Shown: positions 42,501 to 53,267 of the stretch, in pieces
How the letters are laid out: the number at the start of each line of letters is the position of its first letter
Position numbering within the stretch: the stretch's first letter is position 1
NCBI GenBank assembly: GCA_029953675.1
Contig: JAMWBK010000003.1
Span: forward strand, 3,286,001 to 3,350,000
Source: Rhodosorus marinus
Taxonomy: Eukaryota > Rhodophyta > Stylonematophyceae > Stylonematales > Stylonemataceae
DNA: 64,000 nucleotides
Direction: 5' to 3'
Notes under the pieces: generated by a model
Seen by the model: the letters and a program-made list of their open reading frames with translations, nothing else
Database searches by the model: none
What the model was told of the DNA's origin: nothing
Translations under genes and position numbers: made by a program

Positions 42501-43140
42501 CTCTAAGCGCAGCCCCTCGTCTCGAGCGGAAGCAGCATCACGCTTTTCCCCCCTACGCCGGGTAAAATTCGAACTAGTTCAAGCCCGATAATACCGACAC
42601 AAGAGTCCTCTCAACCAGCCCCCTTTCCCTACCGGTCTCTGACGTTCAGCCTCCGATTCAGCTGGCTTGGCTTTATGGCTTTATAAACCAAAAGCCATAA
42701 ATTAAAGCCTCCGATCGTAAGGTTTGCACGCTTCCCTACCTCGGATTGGCTGGATCATCCAACCTAACGGTTTTATTAATTCATCATCATCATTTATTGG
42801 TTCTATTCATTTGTTGGCATCCATTGGCTTTATTGGTTTTATTACCCATGCGCCGATGGCGCCTGGGTTCGCACGCAATTGGCTTTATTAGCATCCATTA
42901 GCATCCAACCTACTCAACCGACATTTCTTCTGAGTACCGTAGTCTCTCAAAAATGAGTATGTTTTACAGAGCGAGATATCCGCTGACAATTCGTTCGACG
43001 ATGTAAACTGCGAAAACTGATGTGACCGTCTAACGACGTTTTGGTAGTCTCGGATTGGCTGTATCCACTTTTCTTCTGGGATCGGATCGTGCAGCTGCAA
43101 CGTCAAAGCAGCGTTGGAGCGTTCATACGCCACAGCAAGA
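42501..43140. other. Mixed low-complexity and short retroelement scraps
   Basis: Short scraps recall retroelement ends (GGTTTGCACGCTTCCCTACC at 42,720; GCGCCGATGGCGCCTGGGTT at 42,849). Between 42,770 and 42,900 TTGGTTTTATT-like words recur. No gene. Confidence 0.4.
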
Positions 43141-43154
43141 GACTGGGCTGGACT

Positions 43155-43320
43155 TTTGAATGAATTGTTTAATCGGAGGCTGGAAGAAAAAAAACCGGAG
43201 GGGAAAAAGATACTGAGCGCCACGAAGGTAGTGCGCCTCTAATATCAACGCAGCATTCATACGCCATAACAAGAAACTTCAGGGTGAAGACATTCCGGGC
43301 GTTCGCGGAATATCTCCGAA
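43155..43320 (-). pseudogene. Family B 3-prime end scrap
   Basis: GAATGAATTGTTTAATCGGA to CGCATTCATACGCCATAACA matches other family B ends; then a deletion and TTCCGGGCGTTCGCGGAATA. Confidence 0.8.
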
Positions 43321-43660
43321 AGGTTTGCACGATTTCCCTCGTTCTTGTTTGTACCTTTTTTCACGCCTTGCGTAAGGTCAGGCTTTGATAGGAAACTTGA
43401 CAGCAAAGATTCACCCCCCCCAAGGGAGCAATGACCTAACCCCCTGTCGATCTCGCCCTTCGGGAGATATTCTAGCAACATTCATGCCATGGCGTGCCAT
43501 TTGGCCCCTGGGGGGTTTGCACGATTTCCCTCGTTCGTTGTTTGTATTTTTTTTCACGCCTTGCGTACCGTCAGGCTTTGATAGGAAACTTGACATCACA
43601 GATTCACCCCCTCCCCAAGGGAGCAATGACCTAACCCCCTGTCGATGTTCTCCCGACCGA
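43320..43660 (+). repeat. 130-bp direct repeat, two copies
   Basis: 43,322-43,455 and 43,513-43,648 share GGTTTGCACGATTTCCCTCG, CACGCCTTGCGTA, GTCAGGCTTTGATAGGAAAC, GATTCACCCCC and GAGCAATGACCTAACCCCCT. The first half looks like a family A 3-prime end (TTGCACG..TCCCT..CACGCCTTGCGTA), so these may be tails of a diverged A subfamily followed by a shared flank. Confidence 0.8.
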
Positions 43661-43689
43661 GCGAAACCGGGGCTGGTCTATCGTAAGAA

Positions 43690-44339
43690 ATCCATCTAAC
43701 ATCGCCATTTTCCTCCTCCCCCCCCTACTCCCTCGCGACGAAAATGCAGGAAAATCCAGAGCGCCAAAAGTCGAATTTTTGGGTCAAAAGGTTGCGTACA
43801 AAAAAAATGTACGCGAATACGGAATACCGTAAAAAAAAACGGAATGGTCGGGCCCCAAAAGTTGGTTGTTCGGAGAGAGGTGGTGTGAGGAGGGTTTTGG
43901 GGTTTTCGGGGATTGGGGAGGGTGGTGGTTTTTCTTTGGTTTGGTTGGTGTCCAAAAAAAGAGAATCTGTTTTGAGGGGAGATTTTTATTTTATTTTTTT
44001 TTTGGGGGGGAGCGGGAGGGGGTGGATCCAGCCGAGCGCTACCAGAAGGTCTTTCCTGTGTTGTAGCGAATTTTTCCACTCGAGTACAAAGGAGGAGAGA
44101 CGTTGGCGATTCTCGGGGGATGGTGCCGGAGGGGCAGGAGGGGGGAGACGGGGGAGTGTGGGGTAGTTTTCCTACTTGAACGAAGCGCGGGGGGCTTAGA
44201 GGGCGAGGAGAGAAGTGGGGGAGAGGGAAGCGACTACTAGTCGGGGTGGGTGTTTTTTATTTTTTTAATTCTGTGCGGTTGTGTGGTGGTCTAGTCTGGG
44301 TTTGGAGCTCGCCGTCTTTGGTTCTGTGGAATCGGCGAA
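43690..44339 (+). other. Purine/pyrimidine-skewed upstream region of the cysteine-rich gene
   Basis: C-rich, then from 43,880 to 44,230 strongly G-rich on the plus strand (GGTTTTGGGGTTTTCGGGGA, runs of 7 G, GGAGGGGCAGGAGGGGGGAG). Two small hairpins with A-run loops at about 43,793-43,815 (GCGTAC / GTACGC) and 43,826-43,848 (ATACCGT / ACGGAAT, imperfect). No TATA box seen. G4-type structures are possible. Confidence 0.4.
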
Positions 44340-47300
44340 ATGCTTGCTTTTCGGGGCCGTCGGGCGGCGCTGGTCTTGCTCCCGCTGCTTGTGGCGGCGA
44401 GTTACTCTTCTTCTCTGAAGATGGAGGTCTTCTCGAGGGAGAATTACAAGTACAGCTGTTTAGACAGTTTATCCAGTACGGACATTGCCATGCTTGGTGA
44501 GGATGGCGAGGTCTGTGTGGACCTCTCGACAAAATCGGGCGACCGCCGTCGGCATCCTGACCTTCCAGAAGTACTGGCACGTGCCTGTGCAAGCTTGAAC
44601 GAAGACAGGGACCGACTGCAGGTCCAGTTCAAAATTCTTGATGGGTTTGCGGGTGATTTTGCGCTCAAAAGGACTCAGGGAGGAGCGTATGGGTGGTTGG
44701 GACAGATTCCACGCGCCGCCTTCCAAGCGTATAGAACGACTACCTGGCATACGGGCGATACGACAGAAACCACCATGAGTTTGGACTTGACGATCGTCCA
44801 CCGCGAGTGCTGCTCCAAGGGAATCTTGCTAACCTTGAGAGCGATGGTTTATCCGACATCGTCTCCGGGATCCCGCCTTCTCCTCTACCCGGCTGAAGAT
44901 GACAGCCGGATTTGCCGGAGAAACTATCAGAGCCGTGTGATGACGTGCAAAGTGCCTGTCTCTTGCGAAGAAGATTCGTGCCCGGTTCGCGACACTGGTG
45001 CAACAACCTGCGATCGAACCGAGTGCCCGGATACGACTTCTACCGAAGGACCGGTTGATTGTGAGATCGTCGAAGAGGACGTAGGTTCAGAGTGTAGTTT
45101 CTATGGAGACGCAGGAGTAGGTTTCCCAAAATCGGTGCAATAGCTCGCTGAGCTTTCCGAATACTCACTCTGTATTGCACTCTATTTCTAGACATGGCAA
45201 TTGGGTACGATCGGAAACCAATGTGTCTGTGAGCTCAACGAAACCCCGGTGCCCTGTAATATCCCCACCGAGGAGGACGAGATCTTTCCAGGCGATCGCT
45301 GCTTCTCTAGGTCGGCCGTGAATGCTGTAGCCATTCGTACTTCCACTAACGGTGATTGCACGTGCTCCGACAACCCTGACGCGGTCATTTGTCCCGGCGA
45401 GCAGGTGTCTGGAACCGAGTGCCTGGGCCGATTCGGAGCACCCGGGGTAGGCGATTTGTTCATGAAGCTCTTGGGAAGATCTTCTAAACCTAGGAGTGCT
45501 CACCTGTTGCTTACTCACGTTTTGTCTAAAAACAACCAAGGTGCTGGTGAACCTCGGCGATGGTCCTCGGGGTAGGAAGGAGGTAAGTCACGGCACAAGG
45601 ACAAACTATCGAAGAGGAAAAGAACACAGCAGCTCATAGTCGGGTCGTGAACCTCCGCAACGGATTGCGAAACAGTGCGTCTGCGCGGTGCCCTGTGAAT
45701 ATGCTACAAACCCCGTATCGAACCCGAGTGCAATTGCCGTGGGTCACGATGGACAGGGGTGCATTCCAGAGCTAGCTGGTTCCGATGTGACACCTCCAGG
45801 GGTAGGCTAATAACTCGCGTCTAAAGAGGTGTTGGAAGCCAAATCGACGAACCTGTGTTTCTAAAACAGCTGCTTCTTGATGAACTCTTCTGCTTCTCAC
45901 CTAGGTACTCCGTCAATCGGAACTGGAACTGGGAACCTGCTCCTGCCAGCCATTGCGGAGCGCACTCTTCGACGAGTGCGATATTCCTAATGAAACAGAT
46001 TCTTCGGGGGAACCTCTTGGCATACCCGCCGTTCCCTATAGTGCCTGTATCCTCCTTGGTAACATCCGCGGGGTGAGTATCTAAGGGGCACAAGCCAAAC
46101 GGACAAAATGAAAGGCGATCAGGCACCGGGGGTTAACCATTGTCGTTTTACGCTTGTATTTCTAGGTCTCTATTCCGACGGACGCGGATCCGGATGTTTG
46201 TGACTGTGTACCGAAAGAGGCTTGTCAGTGTGTCCCTGGTGAGACGTGCGAGTATACCGGTATGTTTCCGGGGGATTCGTGTGAGACCGAGTTTGGCACT
46301 GGGGTAGGGCGCGAAAGCTATGTAAATTGGAGCCGACTTTCCCGTTTCAATTGGGAGTTCTTACCATTTCACATCTCTGCCATAGCTCGTAGCACAGAGA
46401 TCGGACAGTATTGGGTGCAATTGCAGAATTAATTGTACCCTTTCGCCTTGTGACGGCGACCCCGAAGACTGCGAAGACTACACCTTCGGCACATGTGATT
46501 TGGAGGATGGCGAGAGAGGGGTAGGCAGTGAACCCGCTCGGAGACCTTGCCCATAAACGTGCTTCTCACTGAATACTTTTTTTCTTATTACCCCTGGAGT
46601 TAGATCGTAGTACCAACTTCAGTGCCTGGCACATGTACGTGTGAGCGTTGTGATCCGGGCAAGTGTGCGCACCCTGACGCTGGATGCATTGTCGAAGGAA
46701 AGTCGTGCAGTAATCTTAACGGGCTAATGGACGTAAGTTCAATATCTAGAAGTAGAATCGCTTGGCTAGCCGGAGAAGCTCACGTACGCATGCGATCTTT
46801 TTCTGCGCCATTTCAAAACCTTTACAAAGGTCTTCTTCACCGACGACACGACGAAATGTAACTGTGGTTGTGATTTAAGTATCCCAGACCAAGCCGGTAG
46901 GTCCGCAAGTTTAGGAGGCGTTTGTCTTCAAGGTTTAGCCCGTGGCGTGGTATGTGGGAAATATCGAATTGAACGTGCCGTCGAGATGGATCCAGGTGTC
47001 GTGCTTACATATCTCGCGCTCTCTGTCCACACGCGCAACACAGGTCGTGACTGGAAACGAGGAGGGCGAGTGTGGTTGCCAAGTGCAAAACTGCACTTCT
47101 TCAAGCTGTGAAGGCCCCGATTGTGAAACGTTCGATGGCGTCCTAGGAGAGTCATGCGACTCGGACACTGGCGTGAGTCTAGAATCTTCAAGTCAAGATA
47201 TGCGATATCGGAACTCACCGTCCCCTTTGACTCTTGTCCTGTTCCTTCCCTCGAGTGCAGATCGTCGAGATTCTCCAAGACGGCAGTTGCAAATGCCAAC

Positions 47301-48090
47301 CGATTTGTCAGACTGTCAACTGCGGCGACGGACCGGAAATCTGCACTGATCCAGACGGGACACCAAAAGTTGGAGATGTGTGCGTCCTTGAATTCGGTAG
47401 TCTTGGGGTTAGTAAATTTCTGGATGAGCGGACAAAAATTCTTGAGGAATGTGACCCCCCAACTTTTCTCCACGGACTGTCCTTCCAGGTTCTAGAAGCC
47501 TCTTCAGATGTCGCTGGTGAATGTGACTGCGTTGCTCCAACCTGCGTTTACACGTATCAAATAAGGATTGGCCGTAACAGTATTGGGACAGGTTTTGGTA
47601 ATCCCGGCGACGCATGTACTACAAGTGAGGCCCCCGGGGTAGGGAGGAAATTCGCCAAGGTCAAAACTCGTCAGCCTTTCGAAATGTCCTCACCTGCATC
47701 GTACGATTCTTGCCGACCAGGTGGTCAGCGACGAATGCGAGTGCGAGCCGTTGTGCGATGTGGAATGCATTCCAGTAGGTTGTCAGACGAATACCGGTCG
47801 ATGCACAGAGGAAATACCCCCAGTAATTGTCAATGGACAATGTTTGACGAGCTCGGAAGTAGCTGGGGTAAGTGGATGTGTTGTATATGACGATGGGCGA
47901 GGCGGAGTATAATAGTTCTACCAAATTATTGCTTTCGACCACAGTGCTCTTTTGCTACACACATTGAGAAATTAGGTTTTCTCCGGCTCACGCTCTCGTA
48001 TGTCCGATTCATTTGTGCTTTAGACCTACCAGCTTGTATCAGGATCCGGCCAATTCTGCGAGTGCGTTGCATCGCGCTAGTATCCGGAAG
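44340..48090 (+). CDS. Secreted cysteine-rich protein made of repeated phase-0 exon modules; 3-prime end destroyed
   Basis: Exon 1 (44340-45116) encodes a signal peptide (MLAFRGRRAALVLLPLLVAA), an acidic-basic domain of about 200 residues and a first Cys cluster. Then follow about eleven exons, each about 45-85 codons, all phase 0 at both ends where checked (45192-45446, an exon ending 45801, 45905-46072, 46166-46303, and further ones near 46,385, 46,605, 46,830, 47,042, 47,260, 47,490, 47,718). Each starts at AG/GT or AG/AT with Val or Ile, has a C-x-C core (CVCELN, CSCQPL, CNCRINC, CTCERC, CGCQVQNC, CKCQPIC, CDCVAPTC, CECEPLC), a late single Cys after GD/GE-x-C, and ends at Gly before GTAGG or GTAAG. 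A last piece (FCECVAS, about 48,040) runs into family C debris and a stop. Disulfide-rich extracellular modules; family unknown. Exon borders after 46,303 are by eye. Confidence 0.7.
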
Positions 48091-48345
48091 ACCCACTGCG
48101 AGGATGACGGCGGACGATGGCGCGAGAGTCCAGCACCTCAGAAGGTACAGAGGTAACGATAACGATAAATGTGGCCCCTGTGTTCTACGAAGAAACTGTA
48201 CTAGTTGTTTAGCAATGCGCCGATCGATGCGATCGAACACATTGCGAGGTCCACTCGATAAGCGTGGTCGATTATGGTTCGTCACAGTAACAGTAAAGAA
48301 AAACGGCGCTGGCGCGCTAGCTCTGGGGAAACATCGTTAGCTGTC
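48080..48345 (-). pseudogene. Family C RT scrap
   Basis: NVFDRIDRRIAKQLVQFLRR (about 48,250-48,190) corresponds to the catalytic-Asp block NAFNRIDRRLAKQL, with the first Asp/Leu region lost. It ends the cysteine-rich gene. Confidence 0.7.
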
Positions 48346-48536
48346 CACTTTGACTCCGTCTGGAATGCTCTAGAAGCCCACGGGACATAGTAGGTGGCCG
48401 CCGAATACAGGTTACGGGACACAACCGAGGCCGGTTACACCGACTAACCGCACAGCGGTTTAGGGATACAAGCACTCAACAAAAAACCGCGGACGCCCGA
48501 AATAGGCCCTCAAAAGCTCACGCAAAAGGTCGCCTT
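48346..48536. other. Spacer with nothing recognised
   Basis: No ORF of note; contains a short inverted pair CCGGTTACACCGACTAACCG. Lies between two retroelement pieces. Confidence 0.3.
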
Positions 48537-48559
48537 TTAAGGCTCGTTTTCACCGGTTT

Positions 48560-49000
48560 CTATCAGAATGGCCTGAAGCGCTACGCAAGGCGTGAAAAAG
48601 GAACTACGACCTAGGGAGGGAAGCGGGCAAACCCAGTCGCCGATGGCGCGCCTCGGCAAGCATGCTGCTAGAATATCGCCACAGGCACAAGTCGACACCA
48701 ATACGTCGTAAGAGTTCGAAGTATTCGGTAGGATGCTCCGCAAAACGTTTCCGCACCCACTCCAAACTCGACTTCTCCACGTGACCAAAGCTCTCCACAA
48801 TGGAGGGCTGGAACCTGTGGGAGCAACCCTCAGCGCATGACAGACTGGTTTTTGAACGAATGAATTGTTTAATCGGAGACTGAAAGAAAAAACGCCGAGG
48901 GGAAAAAAGAAGACTAAGCGCCGCGAAGGTCGCGCGCCTCCAATAGTAACGTGGCGTTCGTGCGCCACATCAAGAAACTCAATCGCGTAAACAAACAGTA
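48560..49000 (-). pseudogene. Family A 3-prime fragment joined to a family B 3-prime end
   Basis: 48,568-48,845: 3-prime end of A (GCCTGAAGCGCTACGCAAGG) and ESFGHVEKSSLEWVRKRFAE to SLPRS. At 48,848 it switches to GAACGAATGAATTGTTTAAT, a family B tail, up to about 48,995. So family B landed 5-prime of the A fragment, or A was truncated there. Confidence 0.85.
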
Positions 49001-50331
49001 TCGAGGGCCCGACCGGAACCGCTCCAACAAGATCCTCTCAAGGCGCTGAATCCGTAGCCAATGGATCGCTGCCGCCTTCACGCTGCTCTCATGCTCAGAG
49101 AGCCCTGCCGTTTCTCCCGGAGACAGGAACGGTCAAAATCGAAGTGCAAAACCACCTGCGGGTTGCAGCGCAGCCACCGGGCGCTCTCAGGCCACTGCTC
49201 GGTAGGCTTCGCCAGCAAGGCCTCCAGGTACTTGGCGGCGGTTGCGGAGGCCAAAAACAGCACATCGTTACCCTCATAGTTTGCGAAGAAGAAATCACCC
49301 CGGCTGCACCCTAACGATTCCGCAAAAGTGTCCCGGAAGTCTCGCATAGACGGAACCTGTCCTCGTGTAGTCTGGGGCCGGACATTTCGCACCCACAGAA
49401 ATTGGAGAGTGGTCTCCACAGGTCCATCCTGAGGCTCGCGAGATGGTAGGAAACGAAGCATAGCCGCCGTACGTGTGGCAGTGGTGCCCTTCCGCAAGAC
49501 TGATGCGTACGAAGCGCCCCCCTTGCGGCCACCACGTGCCCCCGCAGTAGCCGAGAGCTGGTGACCACCTGAGGGCTGGTCCAAGAGAGGGAAGTCCACA
49601 GCTGCAGTCTCCTCCACATCGGTTGCCGCACAGTCACCACCACCATTGCCTCGAGTCCCCGAGCGCTGAAGCGCGTTTTGGCCCGGCCTGCCGCTCCCCA
49701 ACGTCGTACTGTCCCGTGCAGAAGCAACCGCACTCGCCTGTCCCGGGACAGGTTCATGTTGATTGACCTGATGTTGACTGCCTTCAGCCAACGTTGCCAC
49801 TCTGGGGCAATTCAAATTCTCGTCCGAATTTGAATTTGACCTGGCCAGCAATCCCGATTCCAGCCCACCTAGCTTCTGGGTGAGCTGAGGTAGCACTCCA
49901 CGATCACTCGCAGCCGTGATCAGGCTGGTGACAGCGGAGATAAGTGCACGCGCCTGGGTGCCAGAAGCGCCTTCCAAGTCAACCTCGGAAGAAAAGGTGC
50001 CGCAGCTGAGGCGAACACGGAGTCCCCCACCTGGCAGTGCCTCCTTGGGAGGAGGCTCCGTCGAGCGCGGAGATATCCCTACCATCCTGAGGGAATGCGC
50101 AAAGTAAACGTTGCACCACCAATATGAAACCGCACCGAGAGAATAATCGACCAAACCCAACCCAAATAGGAAAGGCCCCGCACAACACACCCACCCGGAA
50201 GACAGAAGTAGTTGCAAATGCAAACGACGCCCCGCGGCAAATCGAGGGGAAGGCGTACCAGAGGAAGCGCTTCCCGTAAACGAACACGCTCGCGACCGAA
50301 AAAGAAACAAAACCCCAATCCTCGACAACAA
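49000..50331 (-). CDS. Family A ORF1, longest uninterrupted copy (417 aa)
   Basis: Minus strand 50331-49078. Residues 1-85 hydrophobic/basic and probably 5-prime UTR read through; a later Met (MVGISPRSTEPPPKEALPGG) is a likelier start. Then VRLSCGTFSSEVDLEG, a helical stretch (ALISAVTSLITAASDRGVLP), a Ser/Gly/Gln-rich linker, and the conserved core LRFLPSREPQDGPVETTLQF, LWVRNVRPQTTRGQVPSMRD, FRDTFAESLGCSRGDFFFAN, ATAAKYLEALLAKPTEQWPE. A 13-nt deletion relative to 37,060 (HFDFDRFSGNFLSP becomes HFDFDRSCLREK) shifts the frame and ends the ORF; more ORF1 sequence to 49,000 is in another frame. No ORF2 follows: the copy is cut at 49,000 by family B. Confidence 0.75.
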
Positions 50332-50351
50332 CTCACAGCTGACTTGGACCG

Positions 50352-50872
50352 TTTCTGCTACGCAAGGCGTGAAGATGAACTAATAACTAGGGAGGGAAGC
50401 ATGCAACTCCAGGCGCCGATGGCGCGCCTCGGAAAGCATGTCGCTGGAATATCGCCAAAGGGAGACACTTAAACGACTCAAGAGCGCCAAATATTCAGTA
50501 GGATGCTCAGCAAAACATTTCCGCAACCACTCTAAACCCGACTTATCCACGTGACCAAAGCTTTCCACAATGAATGGCTGGAACCGGTGAGAGCGACCCT
50601 CAGCGCAAGGCAGACTGGCCATGCTCTCAGCATACCGTCGTTCCTTAGCTCTTCGAAGGGCTGAAGCCGCGGCCCCCCGGCGGCGGGCGGCTGCGGTGAA
50701 GTGGGCGCTGGCCACGGGGCAGGTAATCGCAAGGTCCACATATGTTGAGCGTCTGGCAGCAGCGTCGGAGACGAGGAGATCGGCTATACAACGGGGCGGT
50801 GCAGAGTCCGAGATTGATCTGGGCAGTTCCGACTCAACCTCAACCGTATGCCCTATCCGAGTCAAAAATGTC
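50352..50872 (-). pseudogene. Family A 3-prime fragment (nuclease domain), tandem to an ORF1
   Basis: Minus strand 50865-50380: TRIGHTVEVESELPRSISDS, CIADLLVSDAAARRSTYVDL, to SLPSY in one frame. Its 3-prime end (CTACGCAAGGCGTGAA at 50,358) directly touches the 5-prime side of the ORF1 copy at 50,331, so the two elements sit head to tail. Truncation point near 50,872, next to family C. Confidence 0.88.
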
Positions 50873-50875
50873 TCT

Positions 50876-52958
50876 AGCTACGATAAAAAAGAAAAATAAG
50901 GGATCAGTGGCTGGTCCGACTGATTCACGCGCAAAGCCCTAACGCGAGCTCTGCGTTACCTGCCCAAAGTGTTCTGTTTAGTTGAGCCCGCACGTTGCTC
51001 AACTCGTACACGGAATCAGTTTGTCATCTGGATGCTCTGTCACCATCGCCTCCTTATAGTGTGCAAGTTTCCAACGCTCCGCCTGTTTTGCTGCATAACC
51101 ATTGTTGTCTTTGCTGTTGGGTAGGTGTCTCGCCTGTAGGGGTGACATCACCGTCACATCGATCGCAAATTGTTGCCATGTTCTAGGGTGTATAGCTACC
51201 AAATCAGGTTGTAGATTCGAGTTCGTGAAGTAGCCTGTAGGTTCTTGCTGAACATCTCTGAACTGCCATCTGTTAAGCCAACGCGCCAGCTCAGTGCAGA
51301 GCTCACACCAGACTAACGTAACCTCCGCCAACTCGTCTGGTAAGTCAGCTGCCGCAGGTTCTGGGAAGAGTCCTCAGAGTTGGCTCCAGGTAGCCTCGGC
51401 GAAGGGAGCCATTTCCGTTCCCTGTAGTCGACGAGCAGCATCCGAGAGGCGAACGAGATGTCCCAGTTTCAGGGCTTGTTTCTGGCGTCCTAAAGCTTGG
51501 CGGCGAGTCGCTTCGGTTCCCGGTGGAGCAGTACTCTGCTGCAGTGGGGACGTCCTGTCTTCAAGCGCGGTCCAGACCGTATGGAATTCTCGCTCGAGCA
51601 CATGTGTGACCTGAAGACCAATGTCACGAGTACAACGTCCTAGCACTAGGCCTGGAAGTCCGACAAGAAGCAGAGTGGCGTTGGCAGATGCAGCGGTGTC
51701 CATGGAGATCTCAAGAGCTGCACGAAGAAGGCGGCTCCAGGTATTGACGAGGGCACAAAGCGCCGTGTGGGTACCGGCAGTGTGTTAGGCACGTCCAATG
51801 CCTGCCTCCTGTCGTAACTTGGTCAACGAAGTCGGTCCACCGTTTGATCCAGGCTTGACGCTCCGAGAAGAACAGAGGCTCGTCGCGTCTTCGTTTGATT
51901 CCCCTTTGTCGGCTGGGCATTATTGCGTGGGTGGTGTCAGTGTGGTCGGCCTGTGGTCCAGTGTTGCCCTGTGGAGCCTCTACGGCTGCCGGAGTCATCT
52001 CGGTATCCTGGCCTGTGCCATCAGTGGATACTCGCGACCGCTTGTGTTGAGGAGGCTCGGGAAGGTTGCAGAGGAGCTTTGCGTGAGGGTTATCCTCGGG
52101 TGCAGCTTCTTCAGGTACTTGGGAAGTCGCTAAGGGATTACCCGGAGCGTCGACTGTCCCACGGGCTGCCTGTGCGTCTCACGTGAGGGACGAGGCTTCA
52201 GGGTCTGCGTTCGTGGCGGCTGCAGGTGCTGGGGGTTCCTCGCTCTCCCCGGGTACCGTTGGAGTACGTTGTGTGGCTTGTAGGGCTCCGAGTCTGCTCT
52301 CCAGGTACTCGTGTATCGCTGCGAGAGTGTTGAACGAGAGTTGCCTTCTGCGAAGCCTCGCGCGGATCCGGATAGTCTGTTCAATGTCCCTTTTCAGGGT
52401 CTGGGCCCCGACGTTCGCTGGGGCAATGAGCTGACGTTCATTATAGCCCAACAGGTTGTCTGTATCCAGTGCCTGGCCCGTGTAGAGAGTCACTTGCCGA
52501 TCGGGGTGTCTCTTGGTGAACGATCCGAAGATCCCCGTCCTGAAAACGCCCCGAGAGATGGCGCTTTGTAGAATCGGAATCGCGTCCGGATGGCAAAGTC
52601 CAGTCCAGAGTAAGCACGCATTGGAAACGATGAAGTCCACGTGCGCCACATAAGAGCTCGGAATCCCCAAGGCTTTGCAAAGAACCGTGGTGAAGTCCGA
52701 TGGGGCTACCTCGTCCAACCGTGGCGATCTTACGTTCCTCAGGGTCACCAGTACCGGCGTGGTCTCAGGTCCCCAGGAGGACCCTCCCTCTGTGGCGTGC
52801 AGCTGCCGCAGCGCTGCCTGCTGGCTCTGTGGGCCTGGGCGTCCTGCTGGTCGGATTTGAGCCTCTGATTCTCGAGCTGGAGTATTTTGGACAGTGCGCT
52901 TAGCGTACGTTGGCCGTGTGCTGCTGGTCCCGGCAACAGGGAAGGCCGTGGCATAGTC
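50876..52958 (-). pseudogene. Family C element with the RT deleted; 5-prime side carries the LTR element
   Basis: Minus strand from right: ORF1 52,950-52,130 (RNVRSPRLDEVAPSDFTTVL, LCKALGIPSSYVAHVDFIVS, AISRGVFRTGIFGSFTKRHP, LDTDNLLGYNERQ) broken by frameshifts; ORF1/ORF2 junction again CAATAATG at about 51,922; ORF2 start MPSRQRGIKRRRDEPLFFSE to 51,374 (SDAARRLQGTEMAPFAEATW); then the whole RT and knuckle are missing and the frame 51,331-50,999 resumes with LNRWQFRDVQQEPTGYFTNS, LQPDLVAIHP...FAIDVTVMSP, YAAKQAERWKLAHYKEAM. So it is an internally deleted derivative. Confidence 0.85.
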
Positions 52959-52959
52959 C

Positions 52960-53178
52960 TGTTAGAACTTGCCCTGACAGCTGTGTAAACTATGTAAGAC
53001 ACTCCCTACTTTAGTGTAAGATCCCTACTTTAGTGTAAGACGCTAGTGTGCTAGTATTTCTACTTTACTGTCTGGCACGTCTTAGTTTACAGATACCAAG
53101 ACTATATAAGACCTAGCATTGCTAGATCTTGAGACCTAGAATGGAGTAAAGGACAAGTTGGTTAGAAGAGTTCTAACA
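52960..53178 (+). mobile_element. 5-prime LTR of the Ty3/gypsy element (219 bp)
   Basis: Begins TGTTAGAACTTGCCCTGACA and ends AGTTCTAACA, so the ends form a 10-bp inverted repeat TGTTAGAACT/AGTTCTAACA with TG..CA borders. Its first 20 bases recur at 57,395. A TATATAAG at 53,103 (ACTATATAAGAC) is a good promoter for the element. The insertion split the family C ORF1. Confidence 0.85.
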
Positions 53179-53179
53179 G

Positions 53180-53195
53180 TGGTCTCATCGCTCAA
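53180..53195 (+). other. Primer binding site of the LTR element
   Basis: TGGTCTCATCGCTCAA begins one base after the LTR end, the classic place; TGG pairs with the CCA end of a tRNA. Which tRNA cannot be said. Confidence 0.65.
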
Positions 53196-53267
53196 AGGTT
53201 TAAGAGGATACGAACGGAGGGAGGGGCGATCTAGCGGAAGCAGGAGGACTCGAGTAGCCAACTTCAA

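Noticed and set aside
43696-44166. ORFs on both strands in the G-rich region
   Set aside because: Low-complexity composition (Pro/Lys or Gly/Phe runs) driven by base skew; no motifs.
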